NCBI GenBank assembly: GCA_934085635.1
Contig: CAKOHL010000026.1
Span: 1 to 12,495, forward strand
Direction of reading: 5' to 3'
Source: an uncultured Bacilli bacterium
GTDB lineage: Bacteria; Bacillota_I; Bacilli_A; RF39; UBA660
DNA: 12,495 nt
A program made the position numbers and the translations under genes. Positions 1 to 6,579 of the stretch are shown in pieces; positions within the stretch are counted from its first letter, which is position 1; the number at the start of each line of letters is the position of its first letter. The notes beneath the pieces were generated by a model. That model ran no database searches. It had not been told where the DNA came from and saw nothing but the letters and a program-made list of their open reading frames with translations.

Positions 1-1209
1 CTAATATTTTACGTACCACAGTTTATATTCTTAATAATAAGTATTGTAAGAGCAATAGGTTTTGATATAAAGAAATTTGACTTTAAAAAAGATCTAGAAG
101 ACTTAGATATAGCAGAAGAAGACCAAGAAGAAATAGAAGTAACCCTAGGTAGTCAAGGTTACAAAGTAAAAAGATGGTTTAGGAAAAGTATAAGAGAGTT
201 TGGTTACTACATAAGGGAAAATAAATTCTTTTTTGGTGTAATATGCGCAGTGGGGTTACTTGTATTAACATTAGTTATTTACTTAAACAGAAATGTTTAT
301 AGTAAAACATATACAGAAACTGAAAATTTAGACATAGATGGTTTAATATTTAATGTAAAAGGTTCATACATAACAAACCTAGATTATAATGGAAACACGC
401 TCGATAAAAATAAAAGATTTGTAGTAGTGAAAGTAGAAATAGAAAACACTAACACAGTAAGAACAGAACTAGACACAGAAAACTTATTACTTGACCTTGA
501 TACAGAAAAATACTATCCAAGATTCACGGTAAATGCAAGTTTTGTTGATATAGGCGAGGGAATAACCGAAAACAAGACAATTTATACTGGAGAAAAAAAA
601 GAATACCTAATAATATTTGATGTACCTAAAGATATCGTATTTAACCGTGCGGCTCTAAGGCTAAACCAAAGTGTAGATGTTATAAAAGGTGAAATCAAAA
701 CTAGATACAAAGAAGTTATTCTAAAAGTAGACGAACTATTTATGGAAGACACAAACGAAAAATATAAAACTAACGAAATAGTTGATTTAAAGGACACTAT
801 GCTAAAAAACAGCAATGTTAAAGTTAAAAGTTATACACTAAATGATTCCTTTACCGAAACATTTGAATATACAGTAGGAAATAAAAAATATACTGGAAGT
901 AAAATAATAAAACCAGACTCAATTGGCAAAGGTACAAGAACTATAATGAAACTTGATTTAGATTATACATTAGATGAAAGTCTATACATAAATAAATATA
1001 TTGATAGTAAAAGTGATTTCTTTAACTATTTTGGAAAAATAATATATAATTATGATGGAACTATAAAAACAGTAAAACCAGTAATAAAGGAATATAATGG
1101 TATGAATTTAAATAGTATATATATGGAAGTACCTGATGAAATAAAAAAAGCAAGTAGTATTAAAGTAGAAATTTGCATAAGAAATAAAAAATATTTGATA
1201 AATTTGTAA
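1..1209 (+). CDS. Membrane protein with extracellular C-terminal domain, 5' truncated by window edge
   Basis: The reading frame is open from base 1 to a TAA at 1207-1209, giving 402 visible codons; the true start lies upstream. A GTG at 250 is in frame but falls inside a membrane segment, so I do not take it as the start. Visible residues 2-22 form one hydrophobic segment (ending near IVRAIGF). Residues 23-75 are a charged, acidic-then-basic linker. About residues 76-97 are a second membrane segment, followed by a roughly 300-residue polar domain rich in beta-strand-like stretches. The part after the second segment (a VVVKVEIENT-type strand pattern and conserved-looking acidic positions) resembles DUF4352-like or other Ig-like extracellular domains, but I do not recognise a specific family. 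No catalytic motif is visible. The linker is probably cytoplasmic and the C-terminal domain probably outside the cell. A hairpin follows the stop, but there is no good U-tract terminator. Confidence 0.8.
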   Translation, partial: LIFYVPQFIFLIISIVRAIGFDIKKFDFKKDLEDLDIAEEDQEEIEVTLGSQGYKVKRWFRKSIREFGYYIRENKFFFGVICAVGLLVLTLVIYLNRNVYSKTYTETENLDIDGLIFNVKGSYITNLDYNGNTLDKNKRFVVVKVEIENTNTVRTELDTENLLLDLDTEKYYPRFTVNASFVDIGEGITENKTIYTGEKKEYLIIFDVPKDIVFNRAALRLNQSVDVIKGEIKTRYKEVILKVDELFMEDTNEKYKTNEIVDLKDTMLKNSNVKVKSYTLNDSFTETFEYTVGNKKYTGSKIIKPDSIGKGTRTIMKLDLDYTLDESLYINKYIDSKSDFFNYFGKIIYNYDGTIKTVKPVIKEYNGMNLNSIYMEVPDEIKKASSIKVEICIRNKKYLINL

Positions 1210-1216
1210 TTTTCTC

Positions 1217-1245
1217 TTTTAAAGTAACATATTATTTGGTATAAT
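1217..1245 (+). promoter_or_regulatory. Probable tRNA-Cys promoter, extended -10
   Basis: TATAAT at 1240-1245 is preceded by TGG, giving an extended -10 element. The -35 position at 17-bp spacing (1217-1222, TTTTAA) is weak. Transcription would start about 1252, some eight bases before the mature tRNA 5' end, which fits a short RNase P leader. Confidence 0.55.
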
Positions 1246-1256
1246 GATGTTACTTT
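1221..1256. repeat. Near-perfect inverted repeat enclosing the tRNA -10 box
   Basis: AAAGTAACAT at 1221-1230 is exactly complementary to ATGTTACTTT at 1247-1256. Inside it, ATTAT at 1231-1235 pairs with ATAAT at 1241-1245, leaving the loop TTGGT and one unpaired G at 1246. The whole could be a 15-bp hairpin. It lies between the stop of the upstream gene and the tRNA, and the TATAAT at 1240-1245 forms part of it. As RNA it could be a 3'-end or weak terminator structure for the upstream transcript (only three U follow). As DNA it could be an operator. Confidence 0.75.
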
Positions 1257-1259
1257 GAT

Positions 1260-1334
1260 GGACTCGTAGCCAAGAGGCTAAGGCATCGGACTGCAACTCC
1301 GCGAGCGCCGGTTCGACTCCGGCCGGGTCCTCCA
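1260..1334 (+). tRNA. trnC: tRNA-Cys (anticodon GCA), CCA encoded
   Basis: The cloverleaf can be drawn by hand. The acceptor GGACTCG (1260-1266) pairs with CGGGTCC (1324-1330) with one T-G wobble. The D stem is GCC/GGC. The anticodon loop is CTGCAAC with GCA at positions 34-36. The T arm is GCCGG, loop TTCGACT, CCGGC. The discriminator U is followed by a templated CCA (1332-1334). The outermost anticodon-stem pair (T27:C43) is mismatched; the other four pairs are canonical. U at position 73 with anticodon GCA agrees with known tRNA-Cys identity elements. Confidence 0.96.
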
Positions 1335-1344
1335 ATAAAGAATA

Positions 1345-1373
1345 AAACCCCGATAAAACGGGGCTTTTTATTT
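1345..1373 (+). terminator. Rho-independent terminator after tRNA-Cys
   Basis: CCCCG (1348-1352) and CGGGG (1359-1363) form a GC-rich stem around an ATAAAA loop, followed by CTTTTTATTT. It lies 14 bases after the tRNA CCA end. Confidence 0.9.
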
Positions 1374-1473
1374 GCAATTTTGACATTAGAAAAATTTTAG
1401 GTTTTATTTATAAAAAAATTTAGGCCTAAGTAACTTAAGTTGTCTTTTTATATTTTTGCTCCTTTTTTATTTC

Positions 1474-1502
1474 TTGACTACCAATACTCCAAATCATATG
1501 TT
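1474..1502 (+). promoter_or_regulatory. Promoter of the nucleotidyltransferase gene
   Basis: TTGACT at 1474-1479 and TATGTT at 1497-1502 are separated by 17 bp, about 35 bp upstream of the ATG at 1537. The rest of the 1374-1473 gap is A/T-rich with only short palindromes (TTAGGCCTAA at 1420-1429) and no ORF that I can support. Confidence 0.6.
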
Positions 1503-1536
1503 AAAATATAATTAATAACAAATTTAAGGAGGAAAT

Positions 1537-2415
1537 ATGACACTGGTAATAATGGCTGCTGGAATGGGAAGTAGGTTTGGAGGTTTAAAACAGCTCGAGC
1601 CCGTGGGCCCAAATGGAGAATTTATAATAGATTATTCTATATATGATGCAATAAGATGTGGATTTGATAAAGTAGTATTTATAATTAAAAAAGAAAATCT
1701 AGAAATATTTAGAGAAACAATTGGAAAAAGAGTAGAAGACAAAATAAATGTAGAATACGTATTTCAAACTAATGAGAATACACCTATTGCTATACCAAAA
1801 GAAAGAGTAAAACCACTTGGAACTGGACACGCTATTTTATGTTGCAAAAATGTAGTAAAAGAAAACTTTGCCGTAATAAATGCAGATGATTTCTATGGTT
1901 ACAATGCTTACAAAAAACTATCTGAATTTTTAAAAAACACCTCTTCAGAATTTTCTATGGTAGGTTATTTACTTAAAAACACTTTAACTAATAAAGGAAA
2001 AGTAAAACGTGGAATATGTGAAGAAAAAGATGGATATTTATCTAAAATAACTGAAAGTGAAGTTGGAAAAACAAATGGAATCTATGAGGCAAAAGCCCTA
2101 GAAACAGGAGAAAAAGTAAAAGTAGAAGATAATACTTTAGTATCGATGAATATGTTTGGATTCACACCTTTAATATTTGACCTACTTGAAAAAGACTTTG
2201 AAAATCACTTAAAAACTAAAGACATAATGACAAGTGAATATCTAATGCCAGCAGAAGTATCTAAATACATAGAGGAAAATCTAGTAAAAGTAAAAGTACT
2301 AGAAACTGATGCTAAATGGTTTGGAATAACTTACAGAGAAGACAAAGAAGAATTTCAAAATGAAATAAAAAAATTAGTAAAAGCAAAAGAATATGGAGAA
2401 GCACTTTGGAAATAA
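1537..2415 (+). CDS. NTP_transferase-family sugar nucleotidyltransferase
   Basis: This 292-residue protein belongs to the nucleotidyltransferase superfamily that joins a sugar phosphate (or similar phosphorylated group) to a nucleotide, releasing pyrophosphate. The N-terminal signature AAGMGSRFGGLKQL (residues 7-20) is the nucleotide-binding loop with the usual Arg and Lys. PLGTGHA (93-99) matches the substrate/base-contact segment, and NADDFYG (115-121) carries the metal-binding acidic pair. K260-WFGIT lies near the C-terminus. The family form with GGLKQ followed by EPVGPNGE and DYSIYDA is widespread, but its substrate is not known to me. The protein is cytoplasmic with no membrane segment. 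The start is set by AAGGAGG at 1526-1532, only four bases before the ATG, which is slightly tight. It has its own promoter and terminator, so it stands alone; no kinase or glycosyltransferase partner is nearby to suggest a pathway. Confidence 0.9.
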   Translation: MTLVIMAAGMGSRFGGLKQLEPVGPNGEFIIDYSIYDAIRCGFDKVVFIIKKENLEIFRETIGKRVEDKINVEYVFQTNENTPIAIPKERVKPLGTGHAILCCKNVVKENFAVINADDFYGYNAYKKLSEFLKNTSSEFSMVGYLLKNTLTNKGKVKRGICEEKDGYLSKITESEVGKTNGIYEAKALETGEKVKVEDNTLVSMNMFGFTPLIFDLLEKDFENHLKTKDIMTSEYLMPAEVSKYIEENLVKVKVLETDAKWFGITYREDKEEFQNEIKKLVKAKEYGEALWK

Positions 2416-2427
2416 GGTGCTTTTTTT
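2399..2427 (+). terminator. Terminator overlapping the end of the nucleotidyltransferase gene
   Basis: AAGCACTTT (2399-2407) pairs with AAGGTGCTT (2414-2422) with one T-G wobble, and a run of seven T follows from 2421. The stem includes the last codons and the stop (2413-2415), so terminator and coding sequence overlap. Confidence 0.85.
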
Positions 2428-2436
2428 AATTAATGT

Positions 2437-2466
2437 TTGACTTACTAAAGTAGTTAGTATTATAAT
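2437..2466 (+). promoter_or_regulatory. Promoter of the regulator/ABC exporter operon
   Basis: TTGACT (2437-2442) and a consensus TATAAT (2461-2466) are separated by 18 bp. The predicted start near 2473 lies about 23 bases before the ATG at 2496. Together with the dyad at 2469-2484 this looks like a strong, repressible promoter. Confidence 0.8.
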
Positions 2467-2468
2467 AT

Positions 2469-2484
2469 TGTTGAATAGTCAACA
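2469..2484. promoter_or_regulatory. Candidate operator, TGTTGA-N4-TCAACA dyad
   Basis: TGTTGA (2469-2474) and TCAACA (2479-2484) are a perfect 6-bp inverted repeat around ATAG. It begins two bases after the -10 box and covers the predicted transcription start, up to the ribosome binding site. AGTCAA within it (2477-2482) is also the reverse complement of the -35 hexamer TTGACT. The first gene downstream encodes a winged-helix regulator, so autorepression is a reasonable inference. Confidence 0.55.
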
Positions 2485-2495
2485 AGGAGTAGAGA

Positions 2496-2900
2496 ATGGA
2501 TGAAAATATAACCTTAGAAATTGTTTCTATTAAAAAGAATTTATATAAAATATTAACAGATAAAATTAAAAAATATAATTTGAATCTAATTGAAGGCATA
2601 TACTTAATTATCATTGATAATAAGAAAAATGTTAGTTTCAAAGAGTTAACTATGAATGCTAGATGTGACAAAGGTATGACCACAAAAGTAATAAGTAGTT
2701 TGAAAGAAAAAGGACTAGTTATATTTGAAAACAAAGAGTATTCTCTAACTCCACTTGGAACTAAAACAGGCAAAAAAATACTAAAAATATTTGAATCATT
2801 AAAAATAGAACTAATAGATAAATTTGGACTTGATGAACTTACTAGTCTTAAAAATGAATTAAAAAGACTAAACAATATATTGGAGGAAATAATATGCTAG
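2496..2900 (+). CDS. MarR-like winged-helix transcriptional regulator
   Basis: The product is 134 residues, typical in size for a MarR-type regulator. Residues 30-75 read as a winged helix-turn-helix: helix LIEGIYLIIIDNKK, then KELTMNARCDKG, then a recognition helix about MTTKVISSLKEKGL. A short wing follows (VIFENKEYSLTPLGTKTGKKI, residues 75-95, with the LTPLG turn seen in MarR/PadR-like proteins). The amphipathic C-terminal helix (about 98-134) would dimerise. The start is fixed by AAGGAG at 2484-2489, six bases before the ATG. The gene's last seven bases overlap the exporter gene, whose ribosome binding site GGAGG lies inside this gene at 2882-2886, so the two are co-translated. It probably represses its own operon through the dyad at 2469-2484 and responds to a compound the exporter removes; both points are inferred from position. 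I cannot exclude a PadR-like or other wHTH family. Confidence 0.8.
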   Translation: MDENITLEIVSIKKNLYKILTDKIKKYNLNLIEGIYLIIIDNKKNVSFKELTMNARCDKGMTTKVISSLKEKGLVIFENKEYSLTPLGTKTGKKILKIFESLKIELIDKFGLDELTSLKNELKRLNNILEEIIC

Positions 2901-5167
2901 AATTAAAGAAAATAAAGAAAACTTATAATGCAGGTGGACTTAAACAAAATGCATTAAACAGTGTAAGTATAAAATTTAGAAAATCAGAATTTGTATGTAT
3001 TCTAGGCCCATCTGGAAGTGGTAAAACTACTCTTCTAAACGTACTAGGTGGACTAGATAACTATGATGATGGGGACTTGATCATAAATGGAAAATCCACG
3101 AGGAAATTTAAAAGCAAAGACTGGGACGAGTACAGAAACAATGTAATTGGCTTTATATTTCAAAGTTATAACTTAATTGGCCACATATCAGTACTTGCTA
3201 ACGTAGAATTATCTCTTAAACTTTCAAGCGTTCCTAAAAAAGAAAGAAGACAAAAAGCGCTAGAAGTACTAGAAAAAGTAGGACTTAAAAATCATATACA
3301 TAAAAAGCCAAATGAACTATCTGGTGGACAAATGCAAAGAGTAGCAATCGCTAGAAGTTTAGTAAACGATCCAGAAATAATACTAGCAGATGAACCAACT
3401 GGTGCATTAGATACTAAAACAAGTAAAGACATAATGGACCTAATCAAAAAAGTGTCTAAAGGAAAACTAGTAATAATGGTAACTCACAATGAAACCCTAG
3501 CAAAAGAATATGCAACAAGAATAATAAACTTAAAAGACGGAAAAATAACTGGAGACACTAATCCATATGATGAAAAAGAGGACGAAAAGAAAGACTATAA
3601 ATTCAGAAAAACAAAAATGAGTTTCAAAGAAGCTTTAATGTTATCATTAAATAACATACTAACTAAAAAGGGAAGAACAATATTAACAGCTTTCGCATCA
3701 AGTATAGGTATCATAGGAATAGCATTAATACTTGCACTTTCTAACGGCTTTGACAAAAAAGTAAACGAGTATGAAAAAGGCATAATGTCAGCAATGCCAA
3801 TAATTATTTCCAAAGAAAGTATGAATATGGATGAAGAAACAATCTCCAACTTAAAGGGAGAAAACAAAACGGAATATCCAAGTGAAGAGTATGTAGTGTC
3901 AAAAAAGAACGATATGGACTTAATGACAAGAACTAACAATCTAACTAAAGACTATATAAATTACATAATGAAAACACCTAAAGAATATGCGTATGGAGTG
4001 AGTTTCTATAGTGCCAAATCATTTAACATAATAAATGAAGACAAAGAACTAATTGACAGTTCGAAAGTTAACCTAGGAAGCGTGCCATATTCATTTGATA
4101 AAACCGCGCCAAATCAAGTTTTAGATGCATACTATGATGTTCTAAAAGGAAGGATGCCACAAAGTAAAGATGAACTTGTACTAATAGTAAATGCTTACAA
4201 CGAAGTAGATGAAAATGTACTAAAAGCACTAGGATTAGATGGAAAAGAAAAAATATCATTTGATGAAATACTAAATAGCACCCTAAAAATAGTGCCTAAT
4301 GATAGCTTATATAAAGAATATAATGGACTATTTATTAAAAATAATAATATGGATGAATTATATGAAAACAGTATAAACCTAAGGGTCGTAGGCATAATAA
4401 GAGCAGGAGAACAGTTTCCTGCATTCGTACAAAACTCAAGCCTATGTTACACAAGTGAATTTAACGACTATTACATCGATCTAAATGAAAATTCAAAAAT
4501 AGTCAAAGAACAAAGAAAAAAAGACTACAACATATTAACCGGTATGCCATTTGATGAAAGTATGACTAAAGAAATATTTCTAAGTTACTTAGGAGCAGAT
4601 GAATTACCAATGATGATCTACTTATATCCTAAGGACTTTGAAAGCAAAGATGATTTATTAAAATATCTAGATGATTACAATACTAACTTAAAAGAAGAAG
4701 ACAAAATAGTATACATAGATCAAGCAGAAATGATAAGTAATATGAGTGGTTCTATAATGTCAGCAATAACAATAGTATTGGTAGCATTTTCATCAATATC
4801 ACTTGTAGTATCATCTATAATGATAGGTATAATCACATATATATCAGTACTAGAAAGAACAAAAGAAATTGGTGTACTAAGAAGTCTTGGTGCAAGAAAA
4901 AAAGACATAACAAGAGTATTTAACGCAGAAACATTTATAATAGGTATCACATCAGGACTAATAGGAGTAGCAATAGCTTTGTTACTTACAATACCAGCAA
5001 ATATAATAATATACAATCTAACTGAATTAAAACGAGTTGCAAGTCTAAACCCATTACACGCAGTTATATTGATAATAATAAGTATGACTTTAACACTAAT
5101 AGGTGGATACATTCCAGCTCGCATAGCTAGTAAAAAAGATCCAGTTAAAGCATTAAGAACTGAATAA
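2894..5167 (+). CDS. MacB-type ABC exporter, ATPase fused to FtsX-like permease
   Basis: This is a 757-residue fusion. Residues 1-220 are the ATPase: Walker A GPSGSGKTT (38-46), Q-loop Q90, signature LSGGQ (142-146), Walker B IILADE (162-167), D-loop ALD (171-173) and switch His198. A charged linker follows. The first membrane helix is at about 263-284. A large extracellular domain (about 290-615) has the MacB periplasmic-core type position. Three C-terminal helices lie at about 624-650, 681-706 and 722-739, with the FtsX hallmark ERTKEIGVLRSLGARKKDI after the first. The NBD-first, four-helix topology is that of type VII mechanotransmission transporters (MacB, LolCDE, BceAB relatives), which move peptides, toxins or lipids without a classic transport channel. 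No MacA-like adaptor is encoded here, as expected in a Gram-positive. It overlaps the regulator by 7 bp. The substrate is unknown; drug or antimicrobial-peptide export is the usual reading. Confidence 0.92.
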   Translation: MLELKKIKKTYNAGGLKQNALNSVSIKFRKSEFVCILGPSGSGKTTLLNVLGGLDNYDDGDLIINGKSTRKFKSKDWDEYRNNVIGFIFQSYNLIGHISVLANVELSLKLSSVPKKERRQKALEVLEKVGLKNHIHKKPNELSGGQMQRVAIARSLVNDPEIILADEPTGALDTKTSKDIMDLIKKVSKGKLVIMVTHNETLAKEYATRIINLKDGKITGDTNPYDEKEDEKKDYKFRKTKMSFKEALMLSLNNILTKKGRTILTAFASSIGIIGIALILALSNGFDKKVNEYEKGIMSAMPIIISKESMNMDEETISNLKGENKTEYPSEEYVVSKKNDMDLMTRTNNLTKDYINYIMKTPKEYAYGVSFYSAKSFNIINEDKELIDSSKVNLGSVPYSFDKTAPNQVLDAYYDVLKGRMPQSKDELVLIVNAYNEVDENVLKALGLDGKEKISFDEILNSTLKIVPNDSLYKEYNGLFIKNNNMDELYENSINLRVVGIIRAGEQFPAFVQNSSLCYTSEFNDYYIDLNENSKIVKEQRKKDYNILTGMPFDESMTKEIFLSYLGADELPMMIYLYPKDFESKDDLLKYLDDYNTNLKEEDKIVYIDQAEMISNMSGSIMSAITIVLVAFSSISLVVSSIMIGIITYISVLERTKEIGVLRSLGARKKDITRVFNAETFIIGITSGLIGVAIALLLTIPANIIIYNLTELKRVASLNPLHAVILIIISMTLTLIGGYIPARIASKKDPVKALRTE

Positions 5168-5181
5168 GGAAGGAATTAATT

Positions 5182-5868
5182 ATGCATAAAATATTTATAT
5201 ACGTAGCACTATTTTTGATATATTCATTTATAGGTTGGCTTGCAGAAGTTGGAGCATTTCTAGTAAGTGATAAAAAGTTTGTAAACAGAGGATTTATGGT
5301 AGGACCAGTAGTACCTATATATGGCACAGGTGGTATGCTAATAACATTATTCTTAACTAAATACTATGATGAACCAGTAACACTATTTTGTATGGCAGTA
5401 ATCATATGTTCAATACTTGAATACTTTACTAGCTACCTAATGGAAAAACTATTCAAAACAAGATGGTGGGACTACTCAAATAAAAAATTTAACATCAATG
5501 GAAGAGTATGTTTAAGTAATCTAGTACTATTTGGCATAATGGGCCTTGTAATGATATATCTAGTAAACCCATTTCTAATTAACATACTTAACAAAATTGA
5601 CATAGGAGTATTAAAAGTAGTAGTAAGCATATTAGTTATAATATTTATGACTGACTTATTTCTATCACTAAGCATAATAAGTAAAATTAAAAATGTTGGT
5701 AAAACAGTACTAAAAGACAGCACTGAAGAAATAAGCGCAAAAGTAAAAGAAGTGCTATTAACTAAAGGTAAACTAACAAGTAGATTTGCAAAAGCTTTCC
5801 CTAACTTTAGAGTAAATGTTAACAGTTATATGAAAAAAAAGAAAAAGAAAAATAAAGAAAACAACTAA
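5182..5868 (+). CDS. CmpB-family (putative ABC transporter permease, PF06541-type) membrane protein
   Basis: This 228-residue protein has about five membrane segments (near 4-24, 43-62, 64-85, 110-130, 145-168). It carries the family landmarks GFMVGPVVPIYGTGG (37-51), WWDYS (95-99) and INGRVCL (105-111). Pfam names the family a putative ABC-transporter type IV permease, but its real function is not established to my knowledge. It starts 14 bases after the exporter stop with AAGGAAGG as its ribosome binding site, so it is in the same operon and may assist the exporter or act in the same stress response. The C-terminus is a cytoplasmic, Lys-rich tail (about 210-228) encoded by A-rich DNA including an A8 run at 5833-5840, where slippage or sequencing error could alter only the last residues. 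A terminator follows at once. Confidence 0.85.
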   Translation: MHKIFIYVALFLIYSFIGWLAEVGAFLVSDKKFVNRGFMVGPVVPIYGTGGMLITLFLTKYYDEPVTLFCMAVIICSILEYFTSYLMEKLFKTRWWDYSNKKFNINGRVCLSNLVLFGIMGLVMIYLVNPFLINILNKIDIGVLKVVVSILVIIFMTDLFLSLSIISKIKNVGKTVLKDSTEEISAKVKEVLLTKGKLTSRFAKAFPNFRVNVNSYMKKKKKKNKENN

Positions 5869-5895
5869 AAGGTTCTTGAATAAAGAATCTTTTTT
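5867..5895 (+). terminator. Terminator of the regulator/ABC/CmpB operon
   Basis: AAAAGGTTCTT (5867-5877) pairs with AAGAATCTTTT (5883-5893) with a single G-T wobble and a GAATA loop; the T run ends at 5895. It starts on the last two bases of the stop codon and separates this operon from the lemA operon. Confidence 0.85.
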
Positions 5896-5917
5896 AATAG
5901 GAATAACTCATAAAATA

Positions 5918-5946
5918 ATGACAATTAAAAAGAAGTCTGATAAAAT
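5918..5946 (+). promoter_or_regulatory. Promoter of the lemA/DUF2207/radical SAM operon
   Basis: ATGACA (5918-5923) and TAAAAT (5941-5946) are separated by 17 bp, and TGA directly before the -10 makes an extended -10 element. Transcription would start near 5953, leaving a leader of about 75 bases before lemA. Confidence 0.7.
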
Positions 5947-5961
5947 AGAACTATAATCATA

Positions 5962-5984
5962 GGAGGCATAGGTATATGAATTAA
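5962..5984 (+). other. Leader start-stop mini-ORF (Met-Asn-stop) with its own SD
   Basis: A perfect GGAGG (5962-5966) is followed nine bases later by ATG AAT TAA (5976-5984). This is a good initiation site that encodes only two residues, inside the lemA leader. It could be a regulatory minimal ORF that stalls or loads ribosomes, or the remnant of a lost gene start. I see no further ORF in frame, and lemA has its own separate GGAGG at 6016-6020. Confidence 0.4.
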
Positions 5985-6027
5985 AAATATAAAAACGTGA
6001 AAAATAATTGTTAATGGAGGTAAGAAA

Positions 6028-6579
6028 ATGAATTGGACAATAATTTTAATTATGGTTTTAATAATAATCTTGTTATACTTTATTATAACATTCAACAAAT
6101 TTATAAAACTTAACAACATAGTAAAAGAAAGTTTTGCAACAATGGACGTATACTTAAAGAAAAGATGGGATTTAATCCCAAACTTAGTAGAGGTAGTAAA
6201 AGGATACGCTAAGCACGAAGAAGACACATTTAAAGAAATATCAAAGCTAAGAACAGGAAACTATGACAATCTTTCATATGAGGAAAAGATAAAAACTAAC
6301 GAAGAACTAAATAATAGTCTTAATAAACTATTAATGTTAGTAGAAAACTATCCAGAATTAAAGGCTGACAAAAGTTTCTTAACTTTAAATGACAACCTTG
6401 TAAAAACAGAAGATGAAATTGCTCAGTCAAGAAAATACTACAATGCAGTAGTAAAAAACTATAATAATAAAGTTGAAATGATTCCAAGTAATATAGTTGC
6501 TAAAATACTTGGTTACAAATCAAAATTAATGTTTAGTGTTACAGATGAAGAAAGAAAAAATGTAAAGGTGAATTTATAA
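6028..6579 (+). CDS. lemA: LemA family protein
   Basis: The product is 183 residues, the usual LemA length. It has an N-terminal membrane anchor (about residues 4-22) followed by a helical-bundle domain facing one side of the membrane. Family features are the KESFATMDVYLKKRWDLIPN stretch (about 34-53) with LVEVVKGYAKHE just after it, and the C-terminal AQSRKYYNAVVKNYNN and MIPSNIVAKILGYK blocks (about 132-165). LemA proteins lack an agreed biochemical role; they often sit beside DUF2207 or TPM-type membrane proteins, as here. The start is set by GGAGG at 6016-6020, seven bases before the ATG. Its stop TAA shares one base with the next gene's ATG (TAATG), implying coupled translation and probably a physical partnership with the DUF2207 protein. 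It is the first gene of a three-gene operon from the promoter at 5918-5946. Confidence 0.93.
   Translation: MNWTIILIMVLIIILLYFIITFNKFIKLNNIVKESFATMDVYLKKRWDLIPNLVEVVKGYAKHEEDTFKEISKLRTGNYDNLSYEEKIKTNEELNNSLNKLLMLVENYPELKADKSFLTLNDNLVKTEDEIAQSRKYYNAVVKNYNNKVEMIPSNIVAKILGYKSKLMFSVTDEERKNVKVNL

Noticed and set aside
1260..1334. Link between the tRNA-Cys gene and the Cys-rich tail system
   Set aside because: They are 7 kb and two operons apart, and a single tRNA-Cys gene is ordinary; no evidence ties them.
1374..1473. Riboswitch or T-box upstream of the nucleotidyltransferase gene
   Set aside because: The promoter lies downstream of this stretch and the leader is only about 30 bases; no specifier or aptamer-like conserved element is seen.
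4720..5124. 134-codon open frame on the - strand inside the ABC exporter gene
   Set aside because: It is antisense to the FtsX membrane segments; hydrophobic frames mirror each other here, and no start signal is seen.
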